DNA of 49,008 bases from Seminavis robusta (taxonomy: Eukaryota > Bacillariophyta > Bacillariophyceae > Naviculales > Naviculaceae), in NCBI GenBank assembly GCA_903772945.1, contig CAICTM010000779.1, positions 1 to 49,008 of the forward strand, read 5' to 3'. Made by a program: the position numbers and the translations under genes. The notes below the pieces were generated by a model. It did not search any database. It was given only the letters and a program-made list of their open reading frames with translations, and was not told where the DNA came from. Positions 10,296 through 19,794 of the stretch are shown piece after piece (the stretch's first letter is position 1; each line of letters begins with the position of its first letter).

Positions 10296-11215
10296 CTACG
10301 AGTAGCCAGCCATGGTAGTAGTAAAGCAGAAGTCCTGATATAGTAATTATAATCTAGTGTGAATTAGATGTGAGAGCTTTTAGTCAGGGATTCAGAGAAA
10401 ACTAGGAAAAGGGTCCAAACGATTACATGGGAGACTTGTGATGGAGTGGCCGGTACCGGTACTGGTGCAGTGGAAGGCTGAGTTCCAGAGAAGAAGCTGA
10501 AGTTATTGGGTTGTTGAAGATGCAGTGCAAGGTGAGTGGAAATGTTTAGTGCTAGAGTGTTTGCCCTGCCCATGTTGATAAATTCTCATGGAGTACCAGG
10601 TACCAGGTACCGGTACCACATGGTATGGGGCAGGACCGGTCGACCGGTCCGGCAAAGCTTGAATGATCCAAAGCGTTCGACTAATCATCCGAATAGTATT
10701 CGATCTTATTCGATTGAATTCCTCTCAACCTCGATTGAACTTGAAGTCAGCATCGGATTTGGGTCACAGGTTCAAGGCTGAAGACACGGAGAAGCACCGT
10801 GCCGGCCGTAACAAAATTGGCCAACTGGTGACCCAGATTCAACCAGGACTCATTTCGGATGACCAGGAACGTCACAATAACTTCTGAAACGATTGCTACT
10901 TAGAGGATCAGGTGGTCAGGCTCGTTGGGAAGCCACTCGTGAAGCAACAGTATAGAATTTTAGTAGACCGCTTGGAGGGAGCTTGGACCGGCAGTTGCGG
11001 CTCTCATATCACATCGGTTCAGAGGGGCCAATAGGCGCCAGCCTCGCCCGCGGGGGTGCGCTTAACATTGATATATTCGTGCTAGAGATAATTTATATAT
11101 ATAATGCCTCCGTGAGTTTTCGATACAATTTCAGGTGCCACCATGACGATCGGCCGTCGCTACTAGCAAGTTAACAGGCGCCATACTCCTCTACTCTCAT
11201 CACACAAACGCTTCT
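10296..11215. other. Intergenic region with palindromes
   Basis: No supported gene. It contains a cluster of GGTACC and ACCGGT words at about 10450-10465 and 10594-10650, including a perfect 18-bp palindrome at 10633-10650, then an ATTCGA-rich stretch (10672-10745) and an AT-rich TATATATA stretch near 11093-11103. Small open frames here lack codon or domain support. Confidence 0.5.
10633..10650. repeat. Perfect 18-bp palindrome
   Basis: GGACCGGTCGACCGGTCC equals its own reverse complement. It lies 20 to 30 bases after a run of overlapping GGTACC words, giving a compact zone of self-complementary DNA that could extrude a cruciform or bind a dimeric protein. Confidence 0.8.
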
Positions 11216-12127
11216 TCAAGCACGCTTCTTCCGCCCTGTGATCTGCGAAAAGTTCTTGTATTCGTCCGCGGACGAGGAATCGTCGCTGTCTGGTTGTCTT
11301 TTTTGTTGTTGTCCAGCACGACGATAACGACGAAGCGGAGCCACAACCTCTTCTTCATCAGATGATTCAGACGAGTCCGTTAAACTGACTCGGTGGCGAT
11401 TGGCAGAAGCTTCCCGGCTGCGTCTCTCTGCTTGCGGAGGCGCTGGTTGCTGTGTCCTGGCCTGTTGTCGTTGTTGTTGACGAGGGACCCTGGCCTGTTG
11501 TTGCTGAGGGACCCTGGCCTGTTGTTGCTGAGGGACCCTGGCCTGTTGACGCTGAGGGACCCTGGCCTGTTGACGCTGTGGTGGCTCGGCAAGTTGGATA
11601 GAAAACTGAGATCCTCCGCCAGTGAAAAGGACATGAAGTGTGTGATTTCCTTGGAGGGTTTTGAATTTGAGGTCTCCGTTCGACGCAGTTTCCATCGTCG
11701 CTTGGATATCTTCCAGACGGATTGGCAGAGTATTTGGGATGATTTTGTTGCCTTGAAGGCAGACAAACATATCTACGTCACTTGTTCGGTCAATGCAACG
11801 CTGGATGCCGTGCTGAATGCCTCGGGCAATGTTGCTGAGTGTCTCGTTGCTCACGGCTGTTGCCTCACCTGCGCTTTTTGCAAAGAAGGCAATCTTTGCA
11901 TCTTGATTACAAAGGGACGACATGGTCGGTGTTTTGTAGGCAAACGAATGTTTTGTGCCAATGCCTGAAAATTGTGTGTGGGAAAGCGATGCAAGCTCCA
12001 GTTTTGGAGCGCTCGATCGAACAAAATCTTTTTCCTTGCTCCGTTGGTTGAGTGTGGGAGAAGCTTCTTTGTCCGGAGGGCTTGTTTGCCCATTGATATT
12101 GTTCCGAGTACATTCTGTCTGGAACAT
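11216..12127 (-). CDS. Protein with Gln/Arg octapeptide repeats, unknown function
   Basis: 303 codons from the ATG at 12127; an internal Met at about residue 68 is an alternative start. Residues about 68-180 form a compact, non-repetitive domain of unknown family. Residues about 182-225 are tandem eight-residue units of the type QQQARVPQ, made of 24-bp DNA repeats. The C-terminal third is Ser/Asp/Glu-rich with basic patches and ends GRKKRA, a possible nuclear localisation signal. It is divergent from the gene at 12224 with only 96 bp between start codons, so a shared promoter is likely. No homology is recognised. Confidence 0.65.
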   Translation of the reverse strand: MFQTECTRNNINGQTSPPDKEASPTLNQRSKEKDFVRSSAPKLELASLSHTQFSGIGTKHSFAYKTPTMSSLCNQDAKIAFFAKSAGEATAVSNETLSNIARGIQHGIQRCIDRTSDVDMFVCLQGNKIIPNTLPIRLEDIQATMETASNGDLKFKTLQGNHTLHVLFTGGGSQFSIQLAEPPQRQQARVPQRQQARVPQQQQARVPQQQQARVPRQQQRQQARTQQPAPPQAERRSREASANRHRVSLTDSSESSDEEEVVAPLRRYRRAGQQQKRQPDSDDSSSADEYKNFSQITGRKKRA

Positions 12128-12223
12128 TCTGGCGGCACAGCCAGGCTTGTTGCTGCGTCGATAGTTGCAATAAACCTCGCCTCACACTTTTCGTTTCGGT
12201 TTTATTTCTTTGTCAAGATCAAG

Positions 12224-12838
12224 ATGAACTCGGAGCGCCGAATTGCCGCTGAACGAGCAGGTTCCTTTGATGGCGGGCCATCTTACAAGACGATTGTTGA
12301 GCTGAAGCCCATCGATGATATTCAGAATATGGGAGAAACTAGGCACATTGCTATTGGATTCGTGACTTGTGACAGTATCATTCGAGACTACCGTGGATCT
12401 GCAACTTTTGATCAGATCCCAGGCACTCCTTCCTTCCGCTTTTTTATTCGAGGCGTCCGGACGGAGAGGAACGATGATGGGACGATGAAGGATGATGATG
12501 ATTCTATGAATGGTGGCGTTATTGAAACAATGGAGCTTCGACTGACAAGTCGATTCGAGTGGTACACCAAGTCCCAGAAGATCAAGGGCAACGAAACAAG
12601 CGGACGGATCATTCGAGTGAAATTTCTCCGCTCGGAAGAAGAGCAGCACGCAAATTCTATTGCACAGATTGATGTAATTGTGCCCAAGTCAAAGAACGAA
12701 GATAAAGGGAAGCTCCTTGAACTTGCCATGCAATACGCTGCCAGCCTTGTTGATGCAAATATCGCGCATCTCAAATTGAAAGAAGAAGAAGCCAAGCAGT
12801 TAGCAAGAAGCAGCTCTGCATCTGGTGAGTCCGTTTGA
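12224..12838 (+). CDS. Conserved-looking 204-residue protein, unknown function
   Basis: The ORF extends upstream, but the ATG at 12224 (context CAAGATGAAC) gives a compact 204-residue protein and leaves a divergent promoter of 96 bp. It alternates charged and beta-like hydrophobic segments (RHIAIGFVTCDSIIRDY, SFRFFIRGVRTER, GRIIRVKFLR) and ends in a charged helix (LKLKEEEAKQLARSS). There is no transmembrane segment or signal peptide. It is co-directional with the transposase-like gene at 13600 and may be its partner. Function is unknown. Confidence 0.7.
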   Translation: MNSERRIAAERAGSFDGGPSYKTIVELKPIDDIQNMGETRHIAIGFVTCDSIIRDYRGSATFDQIPGTPSFRFFIRGVRTERNDDGTMKDDDDSMNGGVIETMELRLTSRFEWYTKSQKIKGNETSGRIIRVKFLRSEEEQHANSIAQIDVIVPKSKNEDKGKLLELAMQYAASLVDANIAHLKLKEEEAKQLARSSSASGESV

Positions 12839-13599
12839 CTGCCCTCAATTCTATCTGGCCAACCCGACAACCAAAAACTTTGTATTGCACCTGTAGCCTC
12901 TATAAGATTTATTCTAGTAATATCGTTGTCTATCAGTGTGGACTATTTTCGAGCGTCTATATATATAGTCTATCTAGCTAGCTACTGCTTGTTGCTGGGT
13001 GTTGATTCTATCTATCTAGCTATCCGGATAGCTACGGTGGGGATTGGTTGTTCCGTGCTGACGCCATTTTTTGGCAGAACTGCGTCGGAAGGCAAGGTAT
13101 CTACCTTGGCCAGCCAAATTGGTATAATGTTTAACACGTTTTAGTGTCAAATGGTCACCCTGGTGGCAATCAGGGGTATAGTTTAACATCAGTTTAAAGC
13201 TGTTTTTCGCGATTCCAAAATATTTGAGTCGAGGCGAGTGTATCTTTTTCGCATAGAATTTCGTGCCGAAAGCCCACTCTCATGCCGATGCTGTGCCGTC
13301 GTCGAAACTGACTATCCATATCAATCTCTCTTCTGTCGGCTCTCCCACCCAGATGGAGTGTTCTATCATCTTGCATTTTGCTACAGCTAGTAGTGCAGCA
13401 GCTGCAGCTGCGGAGCTAGCAGCATCGCATCATGAAGCAGACACCAAATTTTCGAATCTTTTTCGTACATGTATCGACAAAACCCGAGGAGCGTTCTTTG
13501 GCTTGTTCAAATCCCGATCAAGCAATGCCAGAGGTGTAGACATGACTTGCTGTGGCTTCTCGGTTGGCAGTCTGCCAAGCACAGCAGAGTTGTTCCACG
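12839..13599. other. Upstream region of DDE-like gene
   Basis: About 760 bp without a supported gene. It contains CTATCTAGCTA tandem words (12960-13025) and two related blocks with GTTTAACA words (13130-13195). A 146-codon frame at 13263-13703 overlaps the next gene in another frame and is alanine/serine-biased, so I treat it as chance. Confidence 0.45.
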
Positions 13600-16500
13600 A
13601 TGGTGGCAACCCGTCGAAGCGCTCGACGAACAAAGAGCAGCATCGAGTTGCGCGATATTTTCGCCAACCGACCTGTATCGCCGACAGAAACAACAGACAC
13701 TGACAGCAGCAGCAGCATCAGCAGAAACAGCAGCAACAGCAGCAACAACAGCAACAATGACAGCAATTTGGATAGTGAACAAGATTTCTCTTCAACAGCT
13801 TTTCTAGTTTCTTTACAAGAAACGATTCGATGCCGCAAGAAAATGGGGACATCGCCCATTTTCGACTTCATTGTATCTGGCAACAAGGTGCTAGATGATG
13901 GATGGCTGCGCACGGAGCTGATGAAGAAAACTCCACTCAAAGTTGCAGATGATGAGATGAGGCTGATGCTGTTTATTTTCATGAGTCTTTCTGGCGCTGG
14001 CGGAGGAAACAAAGGATACTCTCCTCCAGTCGAGCTTCTGTCAACTGCTTGGGGTGTCTCAAAACCGGCAGTTCGGAGAGCTTGTGGCTTGGGGTTGGAG
14101 CATGATTTTCTCCATTGGATAACATCGTGTGACCTCATCGATGAGGATGATCTGAATGGCAATAAAAAGCGGCCGGCTGGCCCATTTCCCAACCAACCAA
14201 CAACCAACACCAATGCTGATGATGTTGTCTTCTCGCCTGCACTAGTGAATCGAGACCCAAAGCGTCGGGATCTCCGACCGACTCCTTTGGTTACAGCAGA
14301 AGATCTGGCATCACCCGCCAGCACAGTTTCTCCTGCAAGGGAACGCTCTCCCATTTCTCCTTTACTGGAAGACGGATTCTGCTCACCTGAGAATTCAGTT
14401 CGCAGTCAAAATGATCCGAGGCGACACAACAGGACACGTCTTGATTTCAATCTTGCCGACAACAAGGAAGTATCAACTCAGACTGATGATCTGTTGCCAG
14501 GCCAAAACATGAGCCCTCAGGCGGAACTGGCCGGACGCATTCGATCCGAGATACAAGCACAAAAAGATATTAGCAGCGTCTGTGAGGAAGAAGTTTGCCG
14601 GGCTCTTTATGCGCTCTTCAGAAAGAAAAGAGAGTCTCTCATTCAATGCTCTGCCGACGACGATGACTTGCCACAAATCAGCAAGGCTTCGCTCGCAGCA
14701 TCTGCAGAGATAATAACGCTAAAACCATTCCGAAATGGAAGCCCGTTGAAGATCATGCGCATCAAAGAGACCAGACAAAGCAAAGGCGAAAAGAGAGGAC
14801 GAAAGCGTCGTGGAAAAGGGCATCTTGTCGAGGCTCTGCTGTCAAATCTTGGTCTCTCAACGGAGGAAACTGTAGTGGTTCTTCGGAGCATGGCTGCAAG
14901 ACGGGGCCTCCGAGTGATGAATCAGAATGATGCTGGGCTCAGCATTGCGCAATGTGCAGCGTTGATGCTCTATCTTCCAGTAACAGCGAGAGGCCTTGAG
15001 CGCCTACAAAGATTTGTCAAGTGGGCTCTACCCAACAGCATTGGCCCAACGTTTATGCCTCAGCTGCTGAGGAAAAGCATTGCGAAGTACTCAATGGATT
15101 CCTTTGATTTGAAGCTTGGATTTGAGCTTGTTTCACTTGAAATTGGTGGGAAAACAAGAAACCAACGTTGCTTGCATGTGTGGATAAAGCAGCCTGCAGT
15201 GGCAATCCAACGTCTTGTTCAGAGTGCGATGATAGCCGGCAAGTTTGAAGAGTCTATTTCATTCTGCAACCACAGAGATGAGCTTGTTGTCGTCCAAGGA
15301 TCTGACAGAGGTGGCGACATTACAGCTAATCTGGTTAGGATAGCCAATCGATTTGCTGGCAACAGCTCTCAGCACTGCCTTCCACTTTCTTTCTATGAAT
15401 TCGGCAAAGAAAGCTACCACAACATGCAGCAAACTATCTTTCACCCAAACAAACCGACTCGCGAATTCCTACAACTTCTGTTGAACAAAGCTTTCCAAAT
15501 GATTGTTATTTCCATCCATGACAAGAGTGATGCAATTGTCGACGCTCAATGCGTTTTAATTCGATTTGAATTTCCGGAAAGCAGTTTTGGTGGACGTCGA
15601 CTCTCTTTTGTTCGGTATGCCGAAGACAAGAGTGCATCTAGTATCGGAGAAACCAACTCTGAAGACGAGAGAGCATTGCCTCAACTGGTGCGTCTCCTTG
15701 ATCCTAGGGAAGAAGTCGAGCTCCAGGAATTCTTACGCCGTGATGTCCACCGTCTTTCTATTCAAATGATTGTGTCAACAAGCACACCAGAAGACGAAGA
15801 AGCATACAGTGGTTTTATTCTACGAAACTGCTTCGGCAGAGTGGTTTGCACCGAATTCTTCGCGGAGAATCTCATTGCCAATGCGGCCGATTATGAATCC
15901 GTCAAGTTTCGCTGCTTGCAGGTCCGAGGCATCACATCTGATGACATTAAATGCAATGCAACACTCATGGGACAGGGCACTGCTGCTGTAATGTGTCCTT
16001 GCACGATTTGTATTGCACGCAAGAAAGAGTTTGCTTCCATCCTCACCAAACCACAGAGCGAGCTTCCTAGCAACAGAGAAGGCGACTTCGCAAATCCAAG
16101 GCTCTATGCAGGCTTCGTGGCCGAGGCCAAGGGACGAGCCGATTGGGTGAGAGCCAATTCGACAGGCCAGGCACGTGTGTTGAAGCTGAAGTATTGCAGT
16201 GTTATCTATGAGCCTCTATTGTTTACTCCGCCATCTTTGAACAGTTGCTCAGGAATGCATGTCTCTAGTGGCCTGTTGACGCACTGTACCATTAAAATGC
16301 TCGAGTCGCTTGGCGAAATCGACAAGCTGACACCGTGGTTGAAGGACTTGACGACTGAGTTGGAAATCGCAAAGGAGTTCATTGATCAAGCGCGGTCGAG
16401 CACAGAACAACTCCGAAAGCAAGACACGAGGCTAGCTCGAGATGTACAGTCAGCAAAGACAATGAGATCAATCGATATCATTCAGCAGCTCGAGGAAAGT

Positions 16501-17490
16501 CGCAATCAGATTTCCCTGACACTGATGGCCCAAACCAAAGCACGAGACGCAGCCAAGCTCTTTGTTGAAAAAGGCAAGGAGTTTTTGGATGGAGTAGCAA
16601 GGAAGAATACGACCCGGATTATGGGCCCTGCAACGTATTGCTTCAGAAAAGCTTATGAAGTGGACGGGAGAGTTGCCTTTCGTGTTGAGAATAGCGGCTT
16701 CGAGCTGTCTAATGCTGATGGCATTCGCGTGCTCGAAAGGACTGACAAGATCGCTGAGCGAATGAAAAGAGTCTTTAACAACAATCTACGATTGCAGCAA
16801 GCGGTTGACACGTTGGTTGAAAAGTTTCTAGCGATGGCACGGCTACTCTATCGAATGGCTGTAATGATGAAGAGTCAGAGAAAATGGTCATCGCAATGTT
16901 GCGAGGAGTTTCACTCGGCAGCACAAGAGTATGCGATGCTGTGGCTTGCATTTACCGGAGAAGACGATTCCAAGGACGCTACCGTCTTCAACAAGCTTCA
17001 TGTGCTCGTGACACACGTCCCACAATTTATTAGAACACATGGCATGCTTGGACGGTGCTCCGAAGAAGGCTTCGAGTCATCCCACAAGTGCATCGAGTCA
17101 GTCCGAAAGCCATTAGTTTGCATGACCTCAACCGAAGACAGAGCCCACACTATCTACCGAAGGATCATGCTCCAGTCTAGACCTGAGATTGAAAGCACCT
17201 TTGAAAGTATCAACAGCCGTTTCCACCAAGGGAAAAGAGGCCCCTACCGTAACAAAGATCCAACCAAAATGAAGACTGCCGATTCGGCACCGGCAGCCAA
17301 GCCTTTTGGTGGCATCTCCTCTTTGCCTGACGGATTCATTGAATCAATCAATGGGTATGTCATCAAAGAGCGCTGGAAAGACTACTTTGAATATGTATGT
17401 TTCAGCAAAGTGCCATCGTCCTGGACCACGGTGTTTTCAGAAGACTCTCTGTTGGGTGAGGCATGCAGAAGCAAAGCCGAGTATATTTAA
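13600..17490 (+). CDS. Large DDE/RNase H-type transposase-like protein
   Basis: 1296 codons from the ATG at 13600 (context CCACGATGGTG); an upstream GTG extension is less likely. Residues 1-60 are basic then Ser/Asn-rich over a CAG-type microsatellite. A basic stretch (KGEKRGRKRRGKGH) is near 390-400. Candidate catalytic features in order: VVVQGSDRGGD (about 565), a CPCTIC metal-binding-like motif (about 800), SGMHVSSG (about 885), a long coiled coil (about 910-990) and HGMLGRCSEEGFESSH (about 1155). The order D...D/H...E, with Cys between, resembles RNase H-fold transposases carrying D-x-GG and SE-x-GFES-x-H motifs. I cannot assign a superfamily. The frame is fully open, so it is either a recent element or a domesticated gene. 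No flanking terminal inverted repeats were found by eye. Confidence 0.7.
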   Translation: MVATRRSARRTKSSIELRDIFANRPVSPTETTDTDSSSSISRNSSNSSNNSNNDSNLDSEQDFSSTAFLVSLQETIRCRKKMGTSPIFDFIVSGNKVLDDGWLRTELMKKTPLKVADDEMRLMLFIFMSLSGAGGGNKGYSPPVELLSTAWGVSKPAVRRACGLGLEHDFLHWITSCDLIDEDDLNGNKKRPAGPFPNQPTTNTNADDVVFSPALVNRDPKRRDLRPTPLVTAEDLASPASTVSPARERSPISPLLEDGFCSPENSVRSQNDPRRHNRTRLDFNLADNKEVSTQTDDLLPGQNMSPQAELAGRIRSEIQAQKDISSVCEEEVCRALYALFRKKRESLIQCSADDDDLPQISKASLAASAEIITLKPFRNGSPLKIMRIKETRQSKGEKRGRKRRGKGHLVEALLSNLGLSTEETVVVLRSMAARRGLRVMNQNDAGLSIAQCAALMLYLPVTARGLERLQRFVKWALPNSIGPTFMPQLLRKSIAKYSMDSFDLKLGFELVSLEIGGKTRNQRCLHVWIKQPAVAIQRLVQSAMIAGKFEESISFCNHRDELVVVQGSDRGGDITANLVRIANRFAGNSSQHCLPLSFYEFGKESYHNMQQTIFHPNKPTREFLQLLLNKAFQMIVISIHDKSDAIVDAQCVLIRFEFPESSFGGRRLSFVRYAEDKSASSIGETNSEDERALPQLVRLLDPREEVELQEFLRRDVHRLSIQMIVSTSTPEDEEAYSGFILRNCFGRVVCTEFFAENLIANAADYESVKFRCLQVRGITSDDIKCNATLMGQGTAAVMCPCTICIARKKEFASILTKPQSELPSNREGDFANPRLYAGFVAEAKGRADWVRANSTGQARVLKLKYCSVIYEPLLFTPPSLNSCSGMHVSSGLLTHCTIKMLESLGEIDKLTPWLKDLTTELEIAKEFIDQARSSTEQLRKQDTRLARDVQSAKTMRSIDIIQQLEESRNQISLTLMAQTKARDAAKLFVEKGKEFLDGVARKNTTRIMGPATYCFRKAYEVDGRVAFRVENSGFELSNADGIRVLERTDKIAERMKRVFNNNLRLQQAVDTLVEKFLAMARLLYRMAVMMKSQRKWSSQCCEEFHSAAQEYAMLWLAFTGEDDSKDATVFNKLHVLVTHVPQFIRTHGMLGRCSEEGFESSHKCIESVRKPLVCMTSTEDRAHTIYRRIMLQSRPEIESTFESINSRFHQGKRGPYRNKDPTKMKTADSAPAAKPFGGISSLPDGFIESINGYVIKERWKDYFEYVCFSKVPSSWTTVFSEDSLLGEACRSKAEYI
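13702..13765 (+). repeat. CAG/CAA microsatellite
   Basis: An imperfect CAG/CAA run near the start of the DDE-like gene. It is read there in the Ser/Asn frame rather than the Gln frame, giving a stretch of Ser and Asn. Length changes here would shift or stretch the N-terminal linker. Confidence 0.8.
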
Positions 17491-18195
17491 AAGCTCCGAG
17501 CAACCGAGAAGTGGGAAGAATTCCCACGGTCTCAAGGAAGGGTGACGAGCCACTTGTGATGAAAATCTGGTCTCTGTAACGCTATTATCTTACCAGCTTC
17601 TAGTAGTGGACTCTAACAACGATAACAGAGGGTGTTACACCGTCGTTTGCTCCGAAAAGAGTGTCATTGTCGCCTATTTCATTCGAAATTTTTTCGGAAC
17701 GATAGCTTTTGGATTATAATAATAATATTGCAAACGAGCCAGCCAGCTATTGGCCCTGTCACGCGCCTCTGAACCGATGTGATATTTTCTCGCATCAAAC
17801 GCTCACTAAACTGGTATCCGTCTCGAATCGCCACCACTTGTCGCCAACACGACACAGAGCACCGCCAAGCAGCTGGGTGATTCATTCCATTATTACATCA
17901 TCATTCTTGCCAAACAACTGAAACAACTGCTATCATCAGCTAGACTACTACGACTGGCCTGGTTAATATCTTTTCCATTGATCTAACTGGTACTATCGGT
18001 ATCAACTTGGAGGATCTAATCTGTTCGACAAGCTACCCACAATACTGCAAGGCACCAAGAGCTACCTTCCTTCCGACACCAGTTCAGAACATCGCGCGTA
18101 TCTTACAGTATTCACCTTGTGTCGAAGCCAACGTTGTGATTGATTACCATTGAAATCCTCAACGCACAGATATATAGCATAAAAAGAGAACGACC
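17491..18195. other. Intergenic region
   Basis: About 700 bp between the DDE-like gene and the next small gene. No coding sequence is supported. An AT-rich patch with ATAATAATAATAT lies at 17715-17730. The sequence GGGTGTTACACC at about 17632 is a short palindrome that could belong to a terminal repeat, but I found no partner upstream of 13600. Confidence 0.4.
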
Positions 18196-18585
18196 ATGAC
18201 AGCCTCGGCCAACCGCAGTCCCCGTCCACACAACAACACCGCCACTGTGTCTCCCACGGTCGCTCCACGACGTTTGGTAGAAGCCACGATGCAACTGGGT
18301 AGCAAGCTCCCTAGTTGGCTGCTCCGACCGGAAGAGGAATCATCCCCCGTTATCCGCCGCCGCTCCACACTGTTAGACACCACCGCCACCAAGCAACGCG
18401 ATTTGGTGCAGATCATCTTGGAAGATCCAGAACAGTGGGAAAAGCTGCACCAAGCCATGCAAGAACAAAAGAGTTGCACCAGTATGGGATTGACACAGAA
18501 TCTGCGCTCCCTCATTCAAGATCGGATCGAGGATATGCAACGGAATGATGGCATTGCGAACAGACAGCGCAGTTTTACCGATTAG
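18196..18585 (+). CDS. Small basic protein of unknown function
   Basis: 129 codons, ATG in context ACCATGACAGCC, ending TAG. The N-terminal 60 residues are Pro/Ser/Thr/Arg-rich, the middle contains RRRSTLLDTTATKQRD, and the C-terminal half is helical with LVQIILEDPEQWEKLHQAM and LRSLIQDRIEDMQRN. No signal peptide or transmembrane helix. No family is recognised. The helical half and good start context favour a real gene. Confidence 0.55.
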   Translation: MTASANRSPRPHNNTATVSPTVAPRRLVEATMQLGSKLPSWLLRPEEESSPVIRRRSTLLDTTATKQRDLVQIILEDPEQWEKLHQAMQEQKSCTSMGLTQNLRSLIQDRIEDMQRNDGIANRQRSFTD

Positions 18586-19794
18586 TTAGGAGTTGGAAAG
18601 CTGGATCTTGTCTCCGCGGCGCTCCTTGGGGGTGATGCCGCTGAGGATTGCGGGAAATCGGTTCCTTCCGGCTTCATCATCAGCCCAACCCTATCTCTCG
18701 ATCCGTCCATCAAGCAATCAAAACAAAACACTAAATTCGAAGAGGACGACCTGCTTCTTCTGTACGACCAGCCGACGGACCCACCCTTGAGTATACATGT
18801 ACACACTTCTTTCCTACACGCCATACACCACTTACTGTATCTACGTAAGTTATTCAATAATTTATAGATGTATCTTTTTGATGTCCTTTATTTGGTTCTT
18901 CTGGATAGGTCAGATTGAAGGCTTTTGCATCCCTCGAAATGTGTTGATTGGAGATCGCTGTTCTGTCAACAGTACCGTACAGCACTGTAGTCGGGGACCT
19001 CGGGTTTTTCAGAATCTCTGTGCTTTTACTCTTCGTGTGTTGTCTGTCATTTCCTTGTTGCAGTAGCTAGCTAGCAAGATATTCTGCTGTGGGTGCCTTC
19101 TGGTGCCCGAAGAGATTCATGCCCTGCTAGAGAGCTACCGTCCGTAACTGGCTAGAGCCTAGCTCTTGAGCCTACTACTTCGTATCAAATTGCACACCCG
19201 AGTGAACCCTGCATACATACTAGTAAATCATGGTGACCATTTTTCCCAGTTGTCCTCTCATACTGGGCTCCTTTTGCCAAGCCAATTTGGCTTGGGAAAA
19301 CGCGCCCCATTTCATCCAGAGCGACTGCGTCAACTGTTCCACTTTGCTGCTCTTCAACTCTCTCTCTCGAACTCTCCCTACCTGGTAGCTAGTTAGTCGT
19401 CCTTTCATATCTAGTAGATAGCCTGATAGATACATAGCTCTGGCTTGCTGTGATACCAGTATGTAGCTTTCCACGTGTTTCCGTTATTAGGATCCTACCG
19501 GTAGCGAGCGAGACTGTGTTATCTTCATCGTGGTCGTGTAACAGATTTTCCTGTTGCCATTTTTGCTGAAGAATACGGACGCCTTGGCTTACGCTTGCGG
19601 TCTCAAAGCTTCACAGCTCTGCTGGCGTTTGAACGAAAGATCAGAACGAAGAACAAAGTCTGCAAGAAAGCTCTGAGCGTCCCCACAAGGTAGAAGAATC
19701 GGTATCCAAGCACAGCTTTCGTTCCTTCCATGCATTCTAATAGATAAATAGACAGATTGGTAGATGCTTGTCTAGCTAGTTCCAAAGCAGCACC
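18586..19794. other. Intergenic region
   Basis: About 1.2 kb with no supported gene. Short frames occur on both strands without domain support. CTAGCTAG-type words recur (19066-19075, 19385-19395, 19770-19778), as in other spacers of this window. The last 100 bp probably form the promoter and 5' UTR of the RSKSP gene. Confidence 0.4.

Noticed and set aside
13263..13703. 146-codon plus-strand frame upstream of the DDE-like gene
   Set aside because: It overlaps the real gene in another frame, is Ala/Ser-biased and has no motif; better explained as 5' leader sequence.
13518..14354. 278-codon minus-strand frame
   Set aside because: Antisense shadow of the DDE-like gene; its Leu run is the complement of the CAG microsatellite.
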